Below are positions 1-6,925 of a stretch of DNA of 13,438 nt, piece by piece (the first letter of the stretch is position 1; the number at the start of each line of letters is the position of its first letter). The position numbers and the translations under genes are program-made. The stretch covers positions 1-13,438 of the forward strand of contig CAZCDO010000105.1 of NCBI GenBank assembly GCA_964497135.1, written 5' to 3'. The notes under the pieces were generated by a model. That model saw nothing but the letters and a program-made list of their open reading frames with translations. It ran no database searches and was not told where the DNA came from. The stretch is from CAIJXV01 sp964497135. GTDB lineage: Bacteria; Verrucomicrobiota; Kiritimatiellia; CAIKKV01; CAIJXV01.

Positions 1-665
1 CCATAGGGCGAGGCGCCCTTCGGGTAACTGCCCACCGGCACATAAAGGGCCGACTGTTGGAACATGGGACCGAAATGACCGTATTCAGCCATTGGTGGCG
101 AATTTCCCCAGGGATACCGCCGACCATCGGCGCCTCGGGCCGCTTTTTCCCACTGGGCCTCGGTGGGAAGCGATTTACCCGCCCATTGCGCGTAACGCTT
201 GGCCTCGTCCCAAGTGACTTCCGCCGCGGGCAGTAACTGATTGGTCGCCTCATTGAAATGCCGCGAACTCTCCTTGAATTTCAAGACCGTCCCCGTGGCA
301 TCGACAAACTGTTTCAGTTGTCCGACCGTCACTTCACAACGATCTATAAAATACCCGTCGAGGTGAACGGTTCGTTTGGGATAGGCCTCCCAAGCCCAAA
401 GCGTCTCGACTTTTAAGCCCAGATCTGCGGCGATGTTTCGTGCCTCCGTCTCGTCAATGCCCATGATAAAATCACCCGCCGGCACATAGACCATGACGGC
501 CTTATCGCCGGGATGAACAATCCGGGTGCCGGCAGGGGGAAAAATAGATCCATCGTCCAAATCGGACCGGGGCACCGAAATCGGGGGCGTGTCAGCCCAA
601 ACAGCTCCGAGGATTGACCCTAAAATCAACCCGGAAACAAATAACATTCGATGGCATGACATCAT
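1..665 (-). CDS. Secreted formylglycine-generating-enzyme (SUMF1/FGE-sulfatase) domain protein, 3' end outside window
   Basis: This reading frame stays open to the left edge, so only the first 221 residues are visible. Two ATGs stand in tandem at 665 and 662; neither has a clear Shine-Dalgarno sequence. Residues 1-24 look like a Sec signal peptide (MMSCHRMLFVSG..., hydrophobic core, cleavage after AVWA). The FGE fold follows: MVYVPAGDFIMG (about 58-69), YFIDRCEVTVGQ (about 105-116), then EVTWDEAKRYAQWAGKSLP (149-167), TEAQWEKAARG (168-178) and RRYPWGN (182-188), the classic order of the family. Family members either oxidise a sulfatase cysteine to formylglycine or serve as non-enzymatic extracytoplasmic proteins. 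The C-terminal part that would carry active-site cysteines lies outside the window, so activity cannot be judged. It starts 25 bp downstream of the tRNA-Leu on the same strand. Family assignment is secure; function is open. Confidence 0.88.
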   Translation of the reverse strand, partial: MMSCHRMLFVSGLILGSILGAVWADTPPISVPRSDLDDGSIFPPAGTRIVHPGDKAVMVYVPAGDFIMGIDETEARNIAADLGLKVETLWAWEAYPKRTVHLDGYFIDRCEVTVGQLKQFVDATGTVLKFKESSRHFNEATNQLLPAAEVTWDEAKRYAQWAGKSLPTEAQWEKAARGADGRRYPWGNSPPMAEYGHFGPMFQQSALYVPVGSYPKGASPY

Positions 666-690
666 AATGGAAACGGAAGAGTAATGGGAT

Positions 691-776
691 TGGTGCCGGA
701 GGAGGGACTTGAACCCTCATGCCCTTGCGGGCGCCAGATTTTGAGTCTGGTACGTATGCCATTTCGTCACTCCGGC
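691..776 (-). tRNA. tRNA-Leu, anticodon CAA
   Basis: On the minus strand the acceptor stem GCCGGAG (5' end at 776) pairs with CTCCGGC, followed by discriminator A and an encoded CCA (693-691). The anticodon stem-loop is CCAGA-CTCAAAA-TCTGG with anticodon CAA at 743-741. A long variable arm (CGCCCGCAAGGGCAT region) marks it as a class II tRNA, and the T-arm GGGTTCAAGTCCC is intact. It reads UUG leucine codons. Length is 86 nt including CCA. The tRNA looks complete, with no sign of disruption. Confidence 0.97.
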
Positions 777-857
777 AACCGTCCGTACCCAAAGGACGCG
801 GATGTGAGGGTTTTCTATATACCACAGTTGTAACAAAACACCACACCTTTTTTACAC

Positions 858-886
858 TTGTCGAAATAGCCTCTTTATTTTATATT
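858..886 (+). promoter_or_regulatory. Sigma70-like promoter of the peptide-kinase unit
   Basis: A -35 box TTGTCG (858-863) is followed by an exactly 17-bp AT-rich spacer and a -10 box TATATT (881-886). The expected transcription start is near 893, giving a leader of about 30 nt before the ATG at 924. The region is markedly AT-richer than the flanking genes. It would drive the small peptide gene and, by proximity, the kinase gene. Confidence 0.6.
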
Positions 887-923
887 CAAGTGTCTGAAGA
901 CTATTATGACTAAGGATGGTTCA

Positions 924-1103
924 ATGAAAAAAACGTCTCGAATTCTGCCGTCGGAACGGCAGACCTATCACCCTCCCACCCTGACCCGGATCAAGCTTCA
1001 GGATCAACGGGTGGTGTCGATGTCCGTTTGCAAGGATTCGCTAGGGAACACCGCCTGTGCTCAGGATGGGGTCACTCTGCTCTATACCCTGAACCCGTCC
1101 TGA
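924..1103 (+). CDS. Small Cys-containing RiPP-precursor-like peptide (59 aa)
   Basis: I chose the ATG at 924 because AAGGA (912-916) sits 7 nt upstream; an in-frame ATG at 906 would add MTKDGS but has a poorer ribosome site. The peptide starts MKKTSRILPSERQ, continues with YHPPTLTRIKL (15-25), then VVSMSVCKDSLGNTAC, and ends LLYTLNPS. Y15-x-x-P18-x-L20 matches the YxxPxL leader motif that lasso-peptide RRE (PqqD-like) proteins recognise; the glycine usual in lasso leaders is a Lys here. Cys36 and Cys45 are the only cysteines and the last residue is Ser59. It has no signal peptide or membrane segment. The next gene, an HPrK-like kinase, begins 3 nt after its stop. A role as a modified peptide is inference from motif and neighbour; no named family is recognised with certainty. 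Confidence 0.75.
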   Translation: MKKTSRILPSERQTYHPPTLTRIKLQDQRVVSMSVCKDSLGNTACAQDGVTLLYTLNPS

Positions 1104-1106
1104 CCG

Positions 1107-2006
1107 GTGCAACGCCTTTTTTTCGAATTGGCCGGCATCCCGTTTGAGGTCAATGCCCGGCATTCCCATCCGCCCTTGTTACTCCCCCCCGATTACAACC
1201 CGTTTCTGCGAACCGTGGCGTTCCCCCATCCCACGACCCGGATCCAGGTGGTCGATGCCGACATTCCCCTCCCGCCGATCATCGGTTCCAATTATCTCTG
1301 GGCCTGTGACATCTGGCGCCTGGGGAACAACAAACATCAGCGCTGGTCCATCGAAATCCATACGGTATCGAAAAACGAATGGTTGCCGGTGGCCGACTGC
1401 TCGCGGAATTTTGGCCGGATTAAAATCAAGCTCCGCTCCGGTCGCCAGGGATTACCCACCTCTTATGCGCTACACTACCCCGCCGACCAAGCCATCATCG
1501 CCAACCGACTGATTCAACACGACGCCCTGATTATTCACGCCGCGGGTGTGGTCTGGGAAGGACAAGGCCTTATTTTCGGCGGTCGCTCGGGAATCGGAAA
1601 AACCACCCTGGCCCGTCTCTGGCGCAAACAGGGGGGCGTTTTACTCAATGACGACCGGGTGATTCTGCGCTTGATCGATGGCCGGCCGCACCTTTTTGCC
1701 TCGCCCTGGCACGGGGAAGAAGAACGGGTTTTCGACCAATCCGCGCCGTTGGCGGGGATTTTTCATCTCTCCCAGGCACCGACCCACCAGTGCACGCGAT
1801 TGAATGGCGCAGCGGCGGTTGCCAACCTGATGGCCACCGCCGTGGCCCCTTTTTATTCGGCACCGGGCATTGCGCGAATGCTGAAACTGGCGGAGCGCAT
1901 CACCCAGGCGGCTCCCAGCCAGCGCCTCGCCTTCCACCCGAACGATGGAATTGTCCCGTTCTGCCTGGCCCGGTTACCCGGCAAGGATCCTGCTCCGGAA
2001 CTTTGA
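1107..2006 (+). CDS. HPr kinase/phosphorylase-like P-loop kinase (RiPP-cassette type)
   Basis: This 299-residue protein starts with GTG 3 nt after the stop of the small peptide gene, with no Shine-Dalgarno of its own, so translational coupling is likely. The C-terminal half carries the HPrK C-domain signatures: IIHAAGVV (142-149), the P-loop GGRSGIGKTT (158-167), the acidic NDDR (181-184), and SPWHGEEE (199-206). These match the 'HPrK-related' kinases of lasso-peptide and PqqD-associated gene sets rather than true HprK of sugar regulation: no HPr or PTS gene is nearby and the N-terminal part (1-130) has no HprK N-domain look. In characterised lasso clusters such kinases phosphorylate a Ser at the C terminus of the precursor; the neighbouring peptide ends in Ser. 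Substrate is inference. It ends one base before the stop of the convergent PilZ gene. Confidence 0.85.
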   Translation: MQRLFFELAGIPFEVNARHSHPPLLLPPDYNPFLRTVAFPHPTTRIQVVDADIPLPPIIGSNYLWACDIWRLGNNKHQRWSIEIHTVSKNEWLPVADCSRNFGRIKIKLRSGRQGLPTSYALHYPADQAIIANRLIQHDALIIHAAGVVWEGQGLIFGGRSGIGKTTLARLWRKQGGVLLNDDRVILRLIDGRPHLFASPWHGEEERVFDQSAPLAGIFHLSQAPTHQCTRLNGAAAVANLMATAVAPFYSAPGIARMLKLAERITQAAPSQRLAFHPNDGIVPFCLARLPGKDPAPEL

Positions 2007-2007
2007 A

Positions 2008-2364
2008 TCAGGAATTAGGCGGTACGGGGTAGCTGAAAGCGTCTTTTAGTTTTTGCAGTGCCTTCCGGGCAACCGGGGATGCGCGAAGGATCTTAAAACC
2101 CCCATGGTAAAGCCCGGCCGTAGCCGCGGGCCAGCACCAGACGTTTTGCACGGTCAACCGGATTTCTTTGGCGCCGGTCAAATGTGACGGAGGGGCTAGC
2201 CGCAAGGGAATGATTTGGTCCGTCTCGAAGGGGACTTCGCTGTGTATTTGGATCCCTTCGTCGCTGATATTGGTTACCATGCCCACTTTCTTGCCCGTGT
2301 ATTCATTGTGAGCCGGCCAATAAGCGAAGGTCTCGCGGCGGTCGCTATGTCGGATCTTGGGCAT
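2008..2364 (-). CDS. PilZ-domain protein, possible c-di-GMP receptor
   Basis: This is a 118-residue single-domain cytoplasmic protein. It carries both halves of the PilZ c-di-GMP signature: RxxxR near the N terminus (R5-HSD-R9) and NISDEG (32-37), matching (D/N)xSxxG, followed by the beta-barrel-like stretch ending YHGGFKIL. Both motifs are intact, so nucleotide binding is plausible. The ATG is supported by AGGAG (2376-2372) 7 nt upstream, the best ribosome site in the window. It is the last gene of the minus-strand operon, 50 bp after the signal peptidase gene, and converges on the kinase gene with a 1-bp gap. Its target is unknown; PilZ proteins often modulate secretion, motility or polysaccharide export. 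Confidence 0.85.
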   Translation of the reverse strand: MPKIRHSDRRETFAYWPAHNEYTGKKVGMVTNISDEGIQIHSEVPFETDQIIPLRLAPPSHLTGAKEIRLTVQNVWCWPAATAGLYHGGFKILRASPVARKALQKLKDAFSYPVPPNS

Positions 2365-2371
2365 GAAGCGT

Positions 2372-2376
2372 CTCCT
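2372..2376 (-). promoter_or_regulatory. Shine-Dalgarno of the PilZ gene
   Basis: AGGAG on the minus strand, 7 nt before the ATG at 2364. Most other genes in this window lack such a site, so it fixes this start well. Confidence 0.8.
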
Positions 2377-2384
2377 GTGTCGCT

Positions 2385-2412
2385 AAAATAACCGAACCGC
2401 GCCTCTTTACAA
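2385..2412 (-). promoter_or_regulatory. Weak candidate promoter before the PilZ gene
   Basis: On the minus strand TTGTAA (2412-2407) and TATTTT (2390-2385) are separated by 16 bp in the 50-bp gap between the signal peptidase and PilZ genes. Both boxes match the consensus at only 4 of 6 positions, so this is tentative. It would allow PilZ expression apart from the long operon. Confidence 0.25.
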
Positions 2413-2414
2413 GG

Positions 2415-2894
2415 TTATTCGCCTTGATCCGGCCGATGAAACAGCGTCCAAAACAATCTCCCGATTCCGCCCGTCATCCATCGGAACCGACGCCACCAGA
2501 CGTTCGCTGACTCCAACTCGACCCGCCGCCCCTGTTGCCAAAGAGCCACCACTACGCCTTCCACTGCGTTTCGTCGGGGCGGGGGCCAATCGAGCGTCCA
2601 AATCGCATCGCCACCGGTCAGAAGCCATTCGCCCCAGGTCAGCCACACCCGATGCGCCACCCACCGTTCATTTCGTTCAAAAACAAGGATGCTGCCCGGC
2701 ACGATCCGCCGGCCGGGCTGACCGGCGCGAATCACCAGGGATTCAGCGCCCTGGAATATCGGCCCCATGCTGAAACCGGTAGCCAGCAGGGCGATTTCTC
2801 CCCGCTCCGACAGCACAGACCGCAGGGTGTCCAATATCACCGCCTGCGAAACCGCGTTCTTTTCAAGGGTGCCATTCATAGAGTTTGAATTCAT
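2415..2894 (-). CDS. S24/S26-family signal peptidase-like protein with Ser/His dyad
   Basis: Alternative in-frame starts exist at 2933, 2894 and 2879; I use 2894, and none has a good ribosome site. All overlap the end of the upstream membrane-protein gene (its stop is at 2863), a sign of tight coupling. Numbered from the 2933 start, the catalytic Ser is S55 in ATGFSMGP. The general base appears to be H94 in WVAHRV, not the Lys of bacterial LepB. GGD (107-109) and VEGVVVA (124-130) follow, as in Sec11/SipW-type and compact S26 proteins found beside HPrK-like kinases and NTP_transf_5 proteins. A hydrophobic stretch near the C terminus (GIGRLFWTLF) may touch the membrane, but no strong anchor is seen. 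Likely role: peptide or leader cleavage; the substrate is unknown. Confidence 0.8.
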   Translation of the reverse strand: MNSNSMNGTLEKNAVSQAVILDTLRSVLSERGEIALLATGFSMGPIFQGAESLVIRAGQPGRRIVPGSILVFERNERWVAHRVWLTWGEWLLTGGDAIWTLDWPPPRRNAVEGVVVALWQQGRRVELESANVWWRRFRWMTGGIGRLFWTLFHRPDQGE

Positions 2895-4872
2895 GCGCGA
2901 GGGTTCGAACCGGAAAATCACGATTGGAGGCATGCTGGTGTATTTCGCGCAATTGGAACGAATCAGACTGCCAGATCAATCGATGCCGACCCGGGGTCGC
3001 GCCCCAGGGATCGGCGACCCCCTCCTGGGCGGACAGGAGGTATATCGTCCGACCCTGGCGCTGAAGACCAGCCACCCGATGCCAGAAAAGAGCGGCTGGG
3101 TGCGTTTCGGATTGTTCCAATAAGCGATGTCCATCCAATGCAGGGATGCCAAACGCGAACCACAGCGGCGTCGCCCATTGGAAATGATCGCAGATGACCC
3201 AGGCCTTGTCGCCCACCCGTTCATGGATCGATTGAAGGGCCTGATTCACTCCGACATATTCGCGGCCTTCCCAAGCCTGCATCGTCACTCGTCCGGCCGG
3301 AACCACGAGAATCAGGGCGAGAACCCAGACCAGCCATTCCCGTTCCAGGCGACGGGCCCAGTCGACACAAAAGAAGGAGGCACCCAAGGCGACCCCTGGA
3401 ACCCCCCAGGGCAGAAACCGTTTCAACGCCCAGGGATAAAGGTCAGCCGCATGTTTTTGCCACAATACGATGACCAACGCCCCCCCCAGGAACAATAGAA
3501 GAACCCCGCCGGCGTAAGACCGGCGCAAGGTCGGCCCTACGCTTCCACCGATCGCAGCCCCCACCACCAACACCCCCGTGAAGGCCACCCAAACCCGAAA
3601 GTTGTGCGAAATCTCAAGTCCTTGTCCCAGCCCCCCAATCGTCACAGCCAGAAGGAACACCCAAAAAGCCGGAAGAATCCAACGCCCCCCCCGCTTCGCT
3701 ACCCGAACACCCCATTCCCGTATCGCAGGGATCGAGGCTAGTCCATCCAGAAGAAGCGCCCCCCCCATCAAAATCAAGCTGGCCCCATAAATCCGCGGCA
3801 ATACATGGGCCAGTTGATAAATCGCCACGGGCGAGACTAATCCCAGCAAAAAATGCCCCACCCATAAAGCAACCCCCAGCGCTCCATGCCCGATCAACAC
3901 CTGACGCCGGTCTGTCCGAATCCAATCCCATAGGGCGAGTCCCACCCAGCCCAGGGACCCGAACAGAATAAAAGAGGTCCGGTTCGCCGCCAGGGTCATC
4001 CCCAATATCGCCACCAGAATCCAACCCCGACGGGAGCCCTCTCCGATCCACAAAACTCCCCAACACACCGTCAGCACTAGCAGTTCAATCATTTCCGAAG
4101 ACGGCGTATTGGCATAATGAATAAAGAGCGGTTGTCCTACCGTTAAAACCAAAATGGCCACAGCCTGGGCACCGCCTCCTTTGGAAAGCGCCATCCACGC
4201 CACTCCCAATAAAAGAAACAACACCGCGAAGACCAACGGCGCCTTCAATACCCCGTCAATCCCGCCCCATCGACCCACACCGGCAAAAAATGCGACCGAC
4301 ATCCGGGGAAATGCGGGCGTGACCGTTCCCGATCGGATCTCGATCGGAACCCCGGGAAAAAGTTCGGCATGGGTGTCCAGTGATCGAATGGCCGGAGCCA
4401 ACGCCTCTTCACCCAGCGCCTGAGCGAAGGAATGCACGTCCCCGACGAGGGACCCGGTTCGCACCAGTTGCAGGGCTTCATTGGTATAAATCCCCGGGTC
4501 CCAGCCCCCGAGCATCCATTCACTGCGGGTTGGAATCCAGTGCACCAGAACAAAGACGGCACACGCTATCCCCCACCCCATAATCAACTCGCGCCAAGAC
4601 CGCCCCCGTGGTCCCCGGGCAACCGCCCACAACAAGAGCGCTGGCACCCAAGGAAAAAGAAGGGAATTCGCCCCATTCCACATCCCCAGACTTCCCAGGA
4701 TAAAGGCGCCCCAGGCATTAAGGACTAATCCTAAAGCCAGACCCAAGGCGGTCCGGATGGCAATCCGCTTCCAAACCGGTTTCGTTTCAAGATTTGCTGG
4801 CAAAAAACCATCTGCAGCCAATGCGCCAGGCAGATAAAGCACGGACGCCTGGATCAGAGATGGAATCAGCAT
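2863..4872 (-). CDS. GT-C-like polytopic membrane protein, possible lipid-linked-sugar glycosyltransferase
   Basis: The protein has about 669 residues with a dozen or so hydrophobic segments. I chose the ATG at 4872 because GGAG lies 6 nt upstream; a GTG at 4884 would add four residues. The first long external loop carries GGWDPGIY (about 122-129), resembling the acidic D-P-G-x-Y motif in the first loop of GT-C glycosyltransferases. TPSSEMIELLVL (about 256-267) and ADLYPWALKRFLPWGVP later also fit that fold, and a soluble C-terminal portion of about 120 residues follows the last membrane segment. GT-C enzymes move sugar from a polyprenyl-phosphate donor on the outer face of the cytoplasmic membrane. 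It follows the PPC protein gene closely and overlaps the signal peptidase gene. The fold assignment is moderate; acceptor and donor are unknown. Confidence 0.7.
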   Translation of the reverse strand: MLIPSLIQASVLYLPGALAADGFLPANLETKPVWKRIAIRTALGLALGLVLNAWGAFILGSLGMWNGANSLLFPWVPALLLWAVARGPRGRSWRELIMGWGIACAVFVLVHWIPTRSEWMLGGWDPGIYTNEALQLVRTGSLVGDVHSFAQALGEEALAPAIRSLDTHAELFPGVPIEIRSGTVTPAFPRMSVAFFAGVGRWGGIDGVLKAPLVFAVLFLLLGVAWMALSKGGGAQAVAILVLTVGQPLFIHYANTPSSEMIELLVLTVCWGVLWIGEGSRRGWILVAILGMTLAANRTSFILFGSLGWVGLALWDWIRTDRRQVLIGHGALGVALWVGHFLLGLVSPVAIYQLAHVLPRIYGASLILMGGALLLDGLASIPAIREWGVRVAKRGGRWILPAFWVFLLAVTIGGLGQGLEISHNFRVWVAFTGVLVVGAAIGGSVGPTLRRSYAGGVLLLFLGGALVIVLWQKHAADLYPWALKRFLPWGVPGVALGASFFCVDWARRLEREWLVWVLALILVVPAGRVTMQAWEGREYVGVNQALQSIHERVGDKAWVICDHFQWATPLWFAFGIPALDGHRLLEQSETHPAALFWHRVAGLQRQGRTIYLLSAQEGVADPWGATPGRHRLIWQSDSFQLREIHQHASNRDFPVRTLAHEFKLYEWHP

Positions 4873-4892
4873 AACATTCTCCACAGAACCCC

Positions 4893-5741
4893 TCAGGGAT
4901 CGAAATAAAGCTCAACCTTATAAAATTGCCGGGAAGCATTGAGGGCTTCATTCCATTGCAGGTTGGTCCCGCCTTGGGCTGGATGGTAAATCGATTCCAG
5001 CGGGATCCATCCTCCCACGGTCAAGTTGGTGGATCGCCATAGGCGATACAGGGAATCCGGAACCGCAGGCCAATTAACCGTGGCCATGCTGGGATTTATT
5101 TTACGGGGTTGGAGAAGCAGGGCGGATGCGGAATTGGTCGGCGATGTTTTGGCATAAAACTCGGAGAGATTATTGAATCCATCGCCATCGTCATCGTCCT
5201 CCGGTCCACTATCGAGCCATCCAAATTGAATAAATTCCCAAACATCCCAAATGCCATCCAGGTCAGAATCTTCCACTTCGGACCCGCCGGACGAAAGCGG
5301 GATCACCGCAAAGGAATAGGTTCCGGTGGTGAACGCTAAATACCCGCGAATACCGGCATAATAAGTCCCCGCGGCGCCGGCATTGGTCCATGTCAGGGTG
5401 ACGGTTCCGGTGACAGAACTGAGGGCCGATGAGGTCGCGCGAACCAGGCGGGCGGTATGCGGGCCTCGAAAATCGACCTCCAAATCCCAGAGCGAGACCG
5501 ATTTGGCCTGAAGGCGGTAAACCGTATCGGGCATCGCCAAAAAACGGAACCAATCCTGATCGGTATCGATCTCAATTCGCGCGGCAATCGTCACTCCGGT
5601 GGCGGGAATCGACATCCAAGTCGACTCGGCGATCGCATCGCCATGGTCGTCAGGGAAGGGGTCGGCGGCCTGGACCGTCATAAACAGGGCCACGAAAAGG
5701 GCACTCCACAGGATCCCCCGGAGAACGACACGGCGGCTCAT
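4893..5741 (-). CDS. Secreted PPC-like / calcium-repeat protein with C-terminal verrucomicrobial module
   Basis: The start ATG (5741) overlaps the TGA stop of the nucleotidyltransferase gene as ATGA, so translation is coupled; the frame is open further upstream but that lies inside the neighbouring gene. The product is 282 residues. Residues 1-25 form a signal peptide (MSRRVVLRGI, hydrophobic core, AQA-type cleavage region VQAAD). Residues 30-150 resemble a bacterial pre-peptidase C-terminal (PPC) beta-sandwich (DQDWFRFLA, then GTYYAGIRGY and GTYSFAVIPL). Residues 157-200 carry Asp-rich calcium loops (DSDLDGIWD and EDDDDGDGFNNLSEF) of the thrombospondin type 3/EF-like kind. The end (221-282) has WPAVPDSLYRLWRSTNL, a module very common in secreted Verrucomicrobia proteins. 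Likely extracytoplasmic; no catalytic motif is seen. Confidence 0.85.
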   Translation of the reverse strand: MSRRVVLRGILWSALFVALFMTVQAADPFPDDHGDAIAESTWMSIPATGVTIAARIEIDTDQDWFRFLAMPDTVYRLQAKSVSLWDLEVDFRGPHTARLVRATSSALSSVTGTVTLTWTNAGAAGTYYAGIRGYLAFTTGTYSFAVIPLSSGGSEVEDSDLDGIWDVWEFIQFGWLDSGPEDDDDGDGFNNLSEFYAKTSPTNSASALLLQPRKINPSMATVNWPAVPDSLYRLWRSTNLTVGGWIPLESIYHPAQGGTNLQWNEALNASRQFYKVELYFDP

Positions 5742-6883
5742 GTTGCGCCTCGCAATCGTAAGTTGCGAAGTTTCCAGACCGCCAAACAAACCGCGGCGAC
5801 ACAACCGGCGCCAATCAGATGCGCGCCGGCGCGCCAGCCGCCTCCGTCCCGAAGATAGGTCCACGCATCCCCCAGCCGTCGGCGCCGAAAGCCCAGGGAA
5901 CCGAAGAAGTTCTCGTCCGTCCCCCCCACCGCATACGGTTCCCAACCCACCGGCAGAATTGCGTCTTGAAAGTCCCGCAAAGCCGATCGGGCCCGGACAA
6001 CAACCTCCTCGATTTGCCATTCCCGTGCCAATCGGCTGACCGCATCGAATTCAGGACCGGAATCGACCGGAAACCCGCAAATTGCCAGATCCAACAGGGG
6101 CTTCAGTTGGCCCGAAAGGACGGCCCGAACCCACAGCGTGGAATCAGCCATCTTATCCGGCAAAGGGAATTCTTTCGCAAAATGAAGGGCCGTCAACAGC
6201 CGCTCATGAACCGGGGTCGGGATCCGCCACCGATGCCGTCCAAAATCCTGAAAAGCGGATTCCACAAAAATCGTTTCATACGGGATTCGGGCCTTGCGGA
6301 ACGGATGATCCGCCGCCCAATGCAGATCGCAATAAATTCCCGATTCCAAATGAACCAGCGGATAATGCAGGTGAATGGCTCGGAAGAAACGAGCCGGCAT
6401 TCCCCGGGGTCGCAAGCGGAATCCCCCGTGCTCCAATAATTCCAGCGCCCGCCCGGCGTGATCGCGCGGCACGAGAAAATCCAGATCCGAGAAGGTTCGG
6501 GCGGCCGGGTCACCCCAATACTGAAGGCCCCAAAAAGGACCGCGCAGTGGGATACAGGGAATCGTGGCATGTTCCAAACGATCCGCCAACCCGGCGCCCA
6601 ACGCCAGGGATAATTCCGACTGGCGCACATTGCGCACATACGCATCGCGCCAGAGTTCAACTGGGTAAAGGGAATCATCCAAATCGAGGGCCGGATTCCC
6701 ACCGATCCCCCTCACCCTACCCTCCCCCTCGCCGGGGGGAGGGGAAAAACCGAAACTCCGGATACCGTCACCGTCGAGTGTGGCACACGCATGTCCCAAC
6801 TGCGGTGCTGACTGGGAGTTGCCCATCGGGCCGGAAGAACCCAGCACGTAAAACAACGGTTCCAGGCGGTTGACCCGCACCAA
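5738..6883 (-). CDS. NTP_transf_5-type nucleotidyltransferase, 5' end disrupted or restarted
   Basis: From the TTG at 6883 the frame gives 381 residues. The nucleotidyltransferase core reads IPLRGPFWG (111-119), DPAARTFSDLDFLVP (125-139) with the D-x-D metal pair D133/D135, and CDLHWA (185-190), the order seen in the uncharacterised NTP_transf_5 family that accompanies lasso-peptide and HPrK-like kinase genes. A hydrophobic stretch lies near the C terminus. The same frame reads upstream to an ATG at 6982 that has GGAG 9 nt before it and directly abuts the peptidase stop, but a TGA at 6925-6923 interrupts it after 19 codons. The family helix DDWLDLVRVNRLEPLFYVL straddles the TTG start, so the true gene probably began at 6982. 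A GC-rich repeat adds FSPPPGEGEG near residue 45. Function may be lost or altered. Confidence 0.72.
   Translation of the reverse strand: MVRVNRLEPLFYVLGSSGPMGNSQSAPQLGHACATLDGDGIRSFGFSPPPGEGEGRVRGIGGNPALDLDDSLYPVELWRDAYVRNVRQSELSLALGAGLADRLEHATIPCIPLRGPFWGLQYWGDPAARTFSDLDFLVPRDHAGRALELLEHGGFRLRPRGMPARFFRAIHLHYPLVHLESGIYCDLHWAADHPFRKARIPYETIFVESAFQDFGRHRWRIPTPVHERLLTALHFAKEFPLPDKMADSTLWVRAVLSGQLKPLLDLAICGFPVDSGPEFDAVSRLAREWQIEEVVVRARSALRDFQDAILPVGWEPYAVGGTDENFFGSLGFRRRRLGDAWTYLRDGGGWRAGAHLIGAGCVAAVCLAVWKLRNLRLRGAT
6720..6750. repeat. GC-rich palindromic repeat, copy 1, inside the nucleotidyltransferase gene
   Basis: The plus strand reads ccctccccctcgccgg then ggggaggggaaaaac, able to form a CCCTCC/GGAGGG-type hairpin. 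The same sequence recurs at 9381-9410 with one substitution and one A fewer. The preceding bases (ccccctcaccctac) resemble the start of widespread CCCTCACCC-type intergenic repeats. Here it lies inside a gene and is read in frame as FSPPPGEGEGRV. Confidence 0.75.
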
Positions 6884-6922
6884 GTCGAGCCAATCGTCCT
6901 CCGGCGGACCAGCCGCCTCAGA

Positions 6923-6925
6923 TCA
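6923..6925 (-). other. In-frame TGA in the presumed 5' part of the nucleotidyltransferase gene
   Basis: Reading from the ATG at 6982 gives MRPESIQQFARLLLSRLGA, then this TGA, then SEAAGPPEDDWLDLVRVNRL in the same frame. The residues on both sides fit the N-terminal helices of the NTP_transf_5 family, so the stop interrupts an otherwise continuous domain. Other genes here (kinase, PilZ, GT-C, PPC) end in TGA, which argues against recoding. Confidence 0.7.

Noticed and set aside
691..776. tRNA-Leu as an integration site of a genomic island
   Set aside because: No direct repeat of the tRNA 3' end was seen elsewhere in the window and no integrase gene is present.
777..850. Promoter for the tRNA around TATATA on the minus strand
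   Set aside because: No -35 box lies at a usable distance, so I could not support it.
3127..4728. Plus-strand open frames across the GT-C gene (for example 3127-3498, 4154-4423, 4432-4728)
   Set aside because: They are Pro/Arg-rich antisense shadows of a high-GC membrane-protein gene, with no ribosome sites or domains.
5742..6020. Upstream extension of the PPC protein frame to 6020
   Set aside because: It lies wholly inside the nucleotidyltransferase gene in another frame, while the ATGA overlap at 5741 gives a signal peptide at once.
6923..6925. TGA read as an amino acid (alternative genetic code or selenocysteine)
   Set aside because: The kinase, PilZ, GT-C, nucleotidyltransferase and PPC genes all end in TGA, and no SECIS-like hairpin or conserved Sec position is evident.
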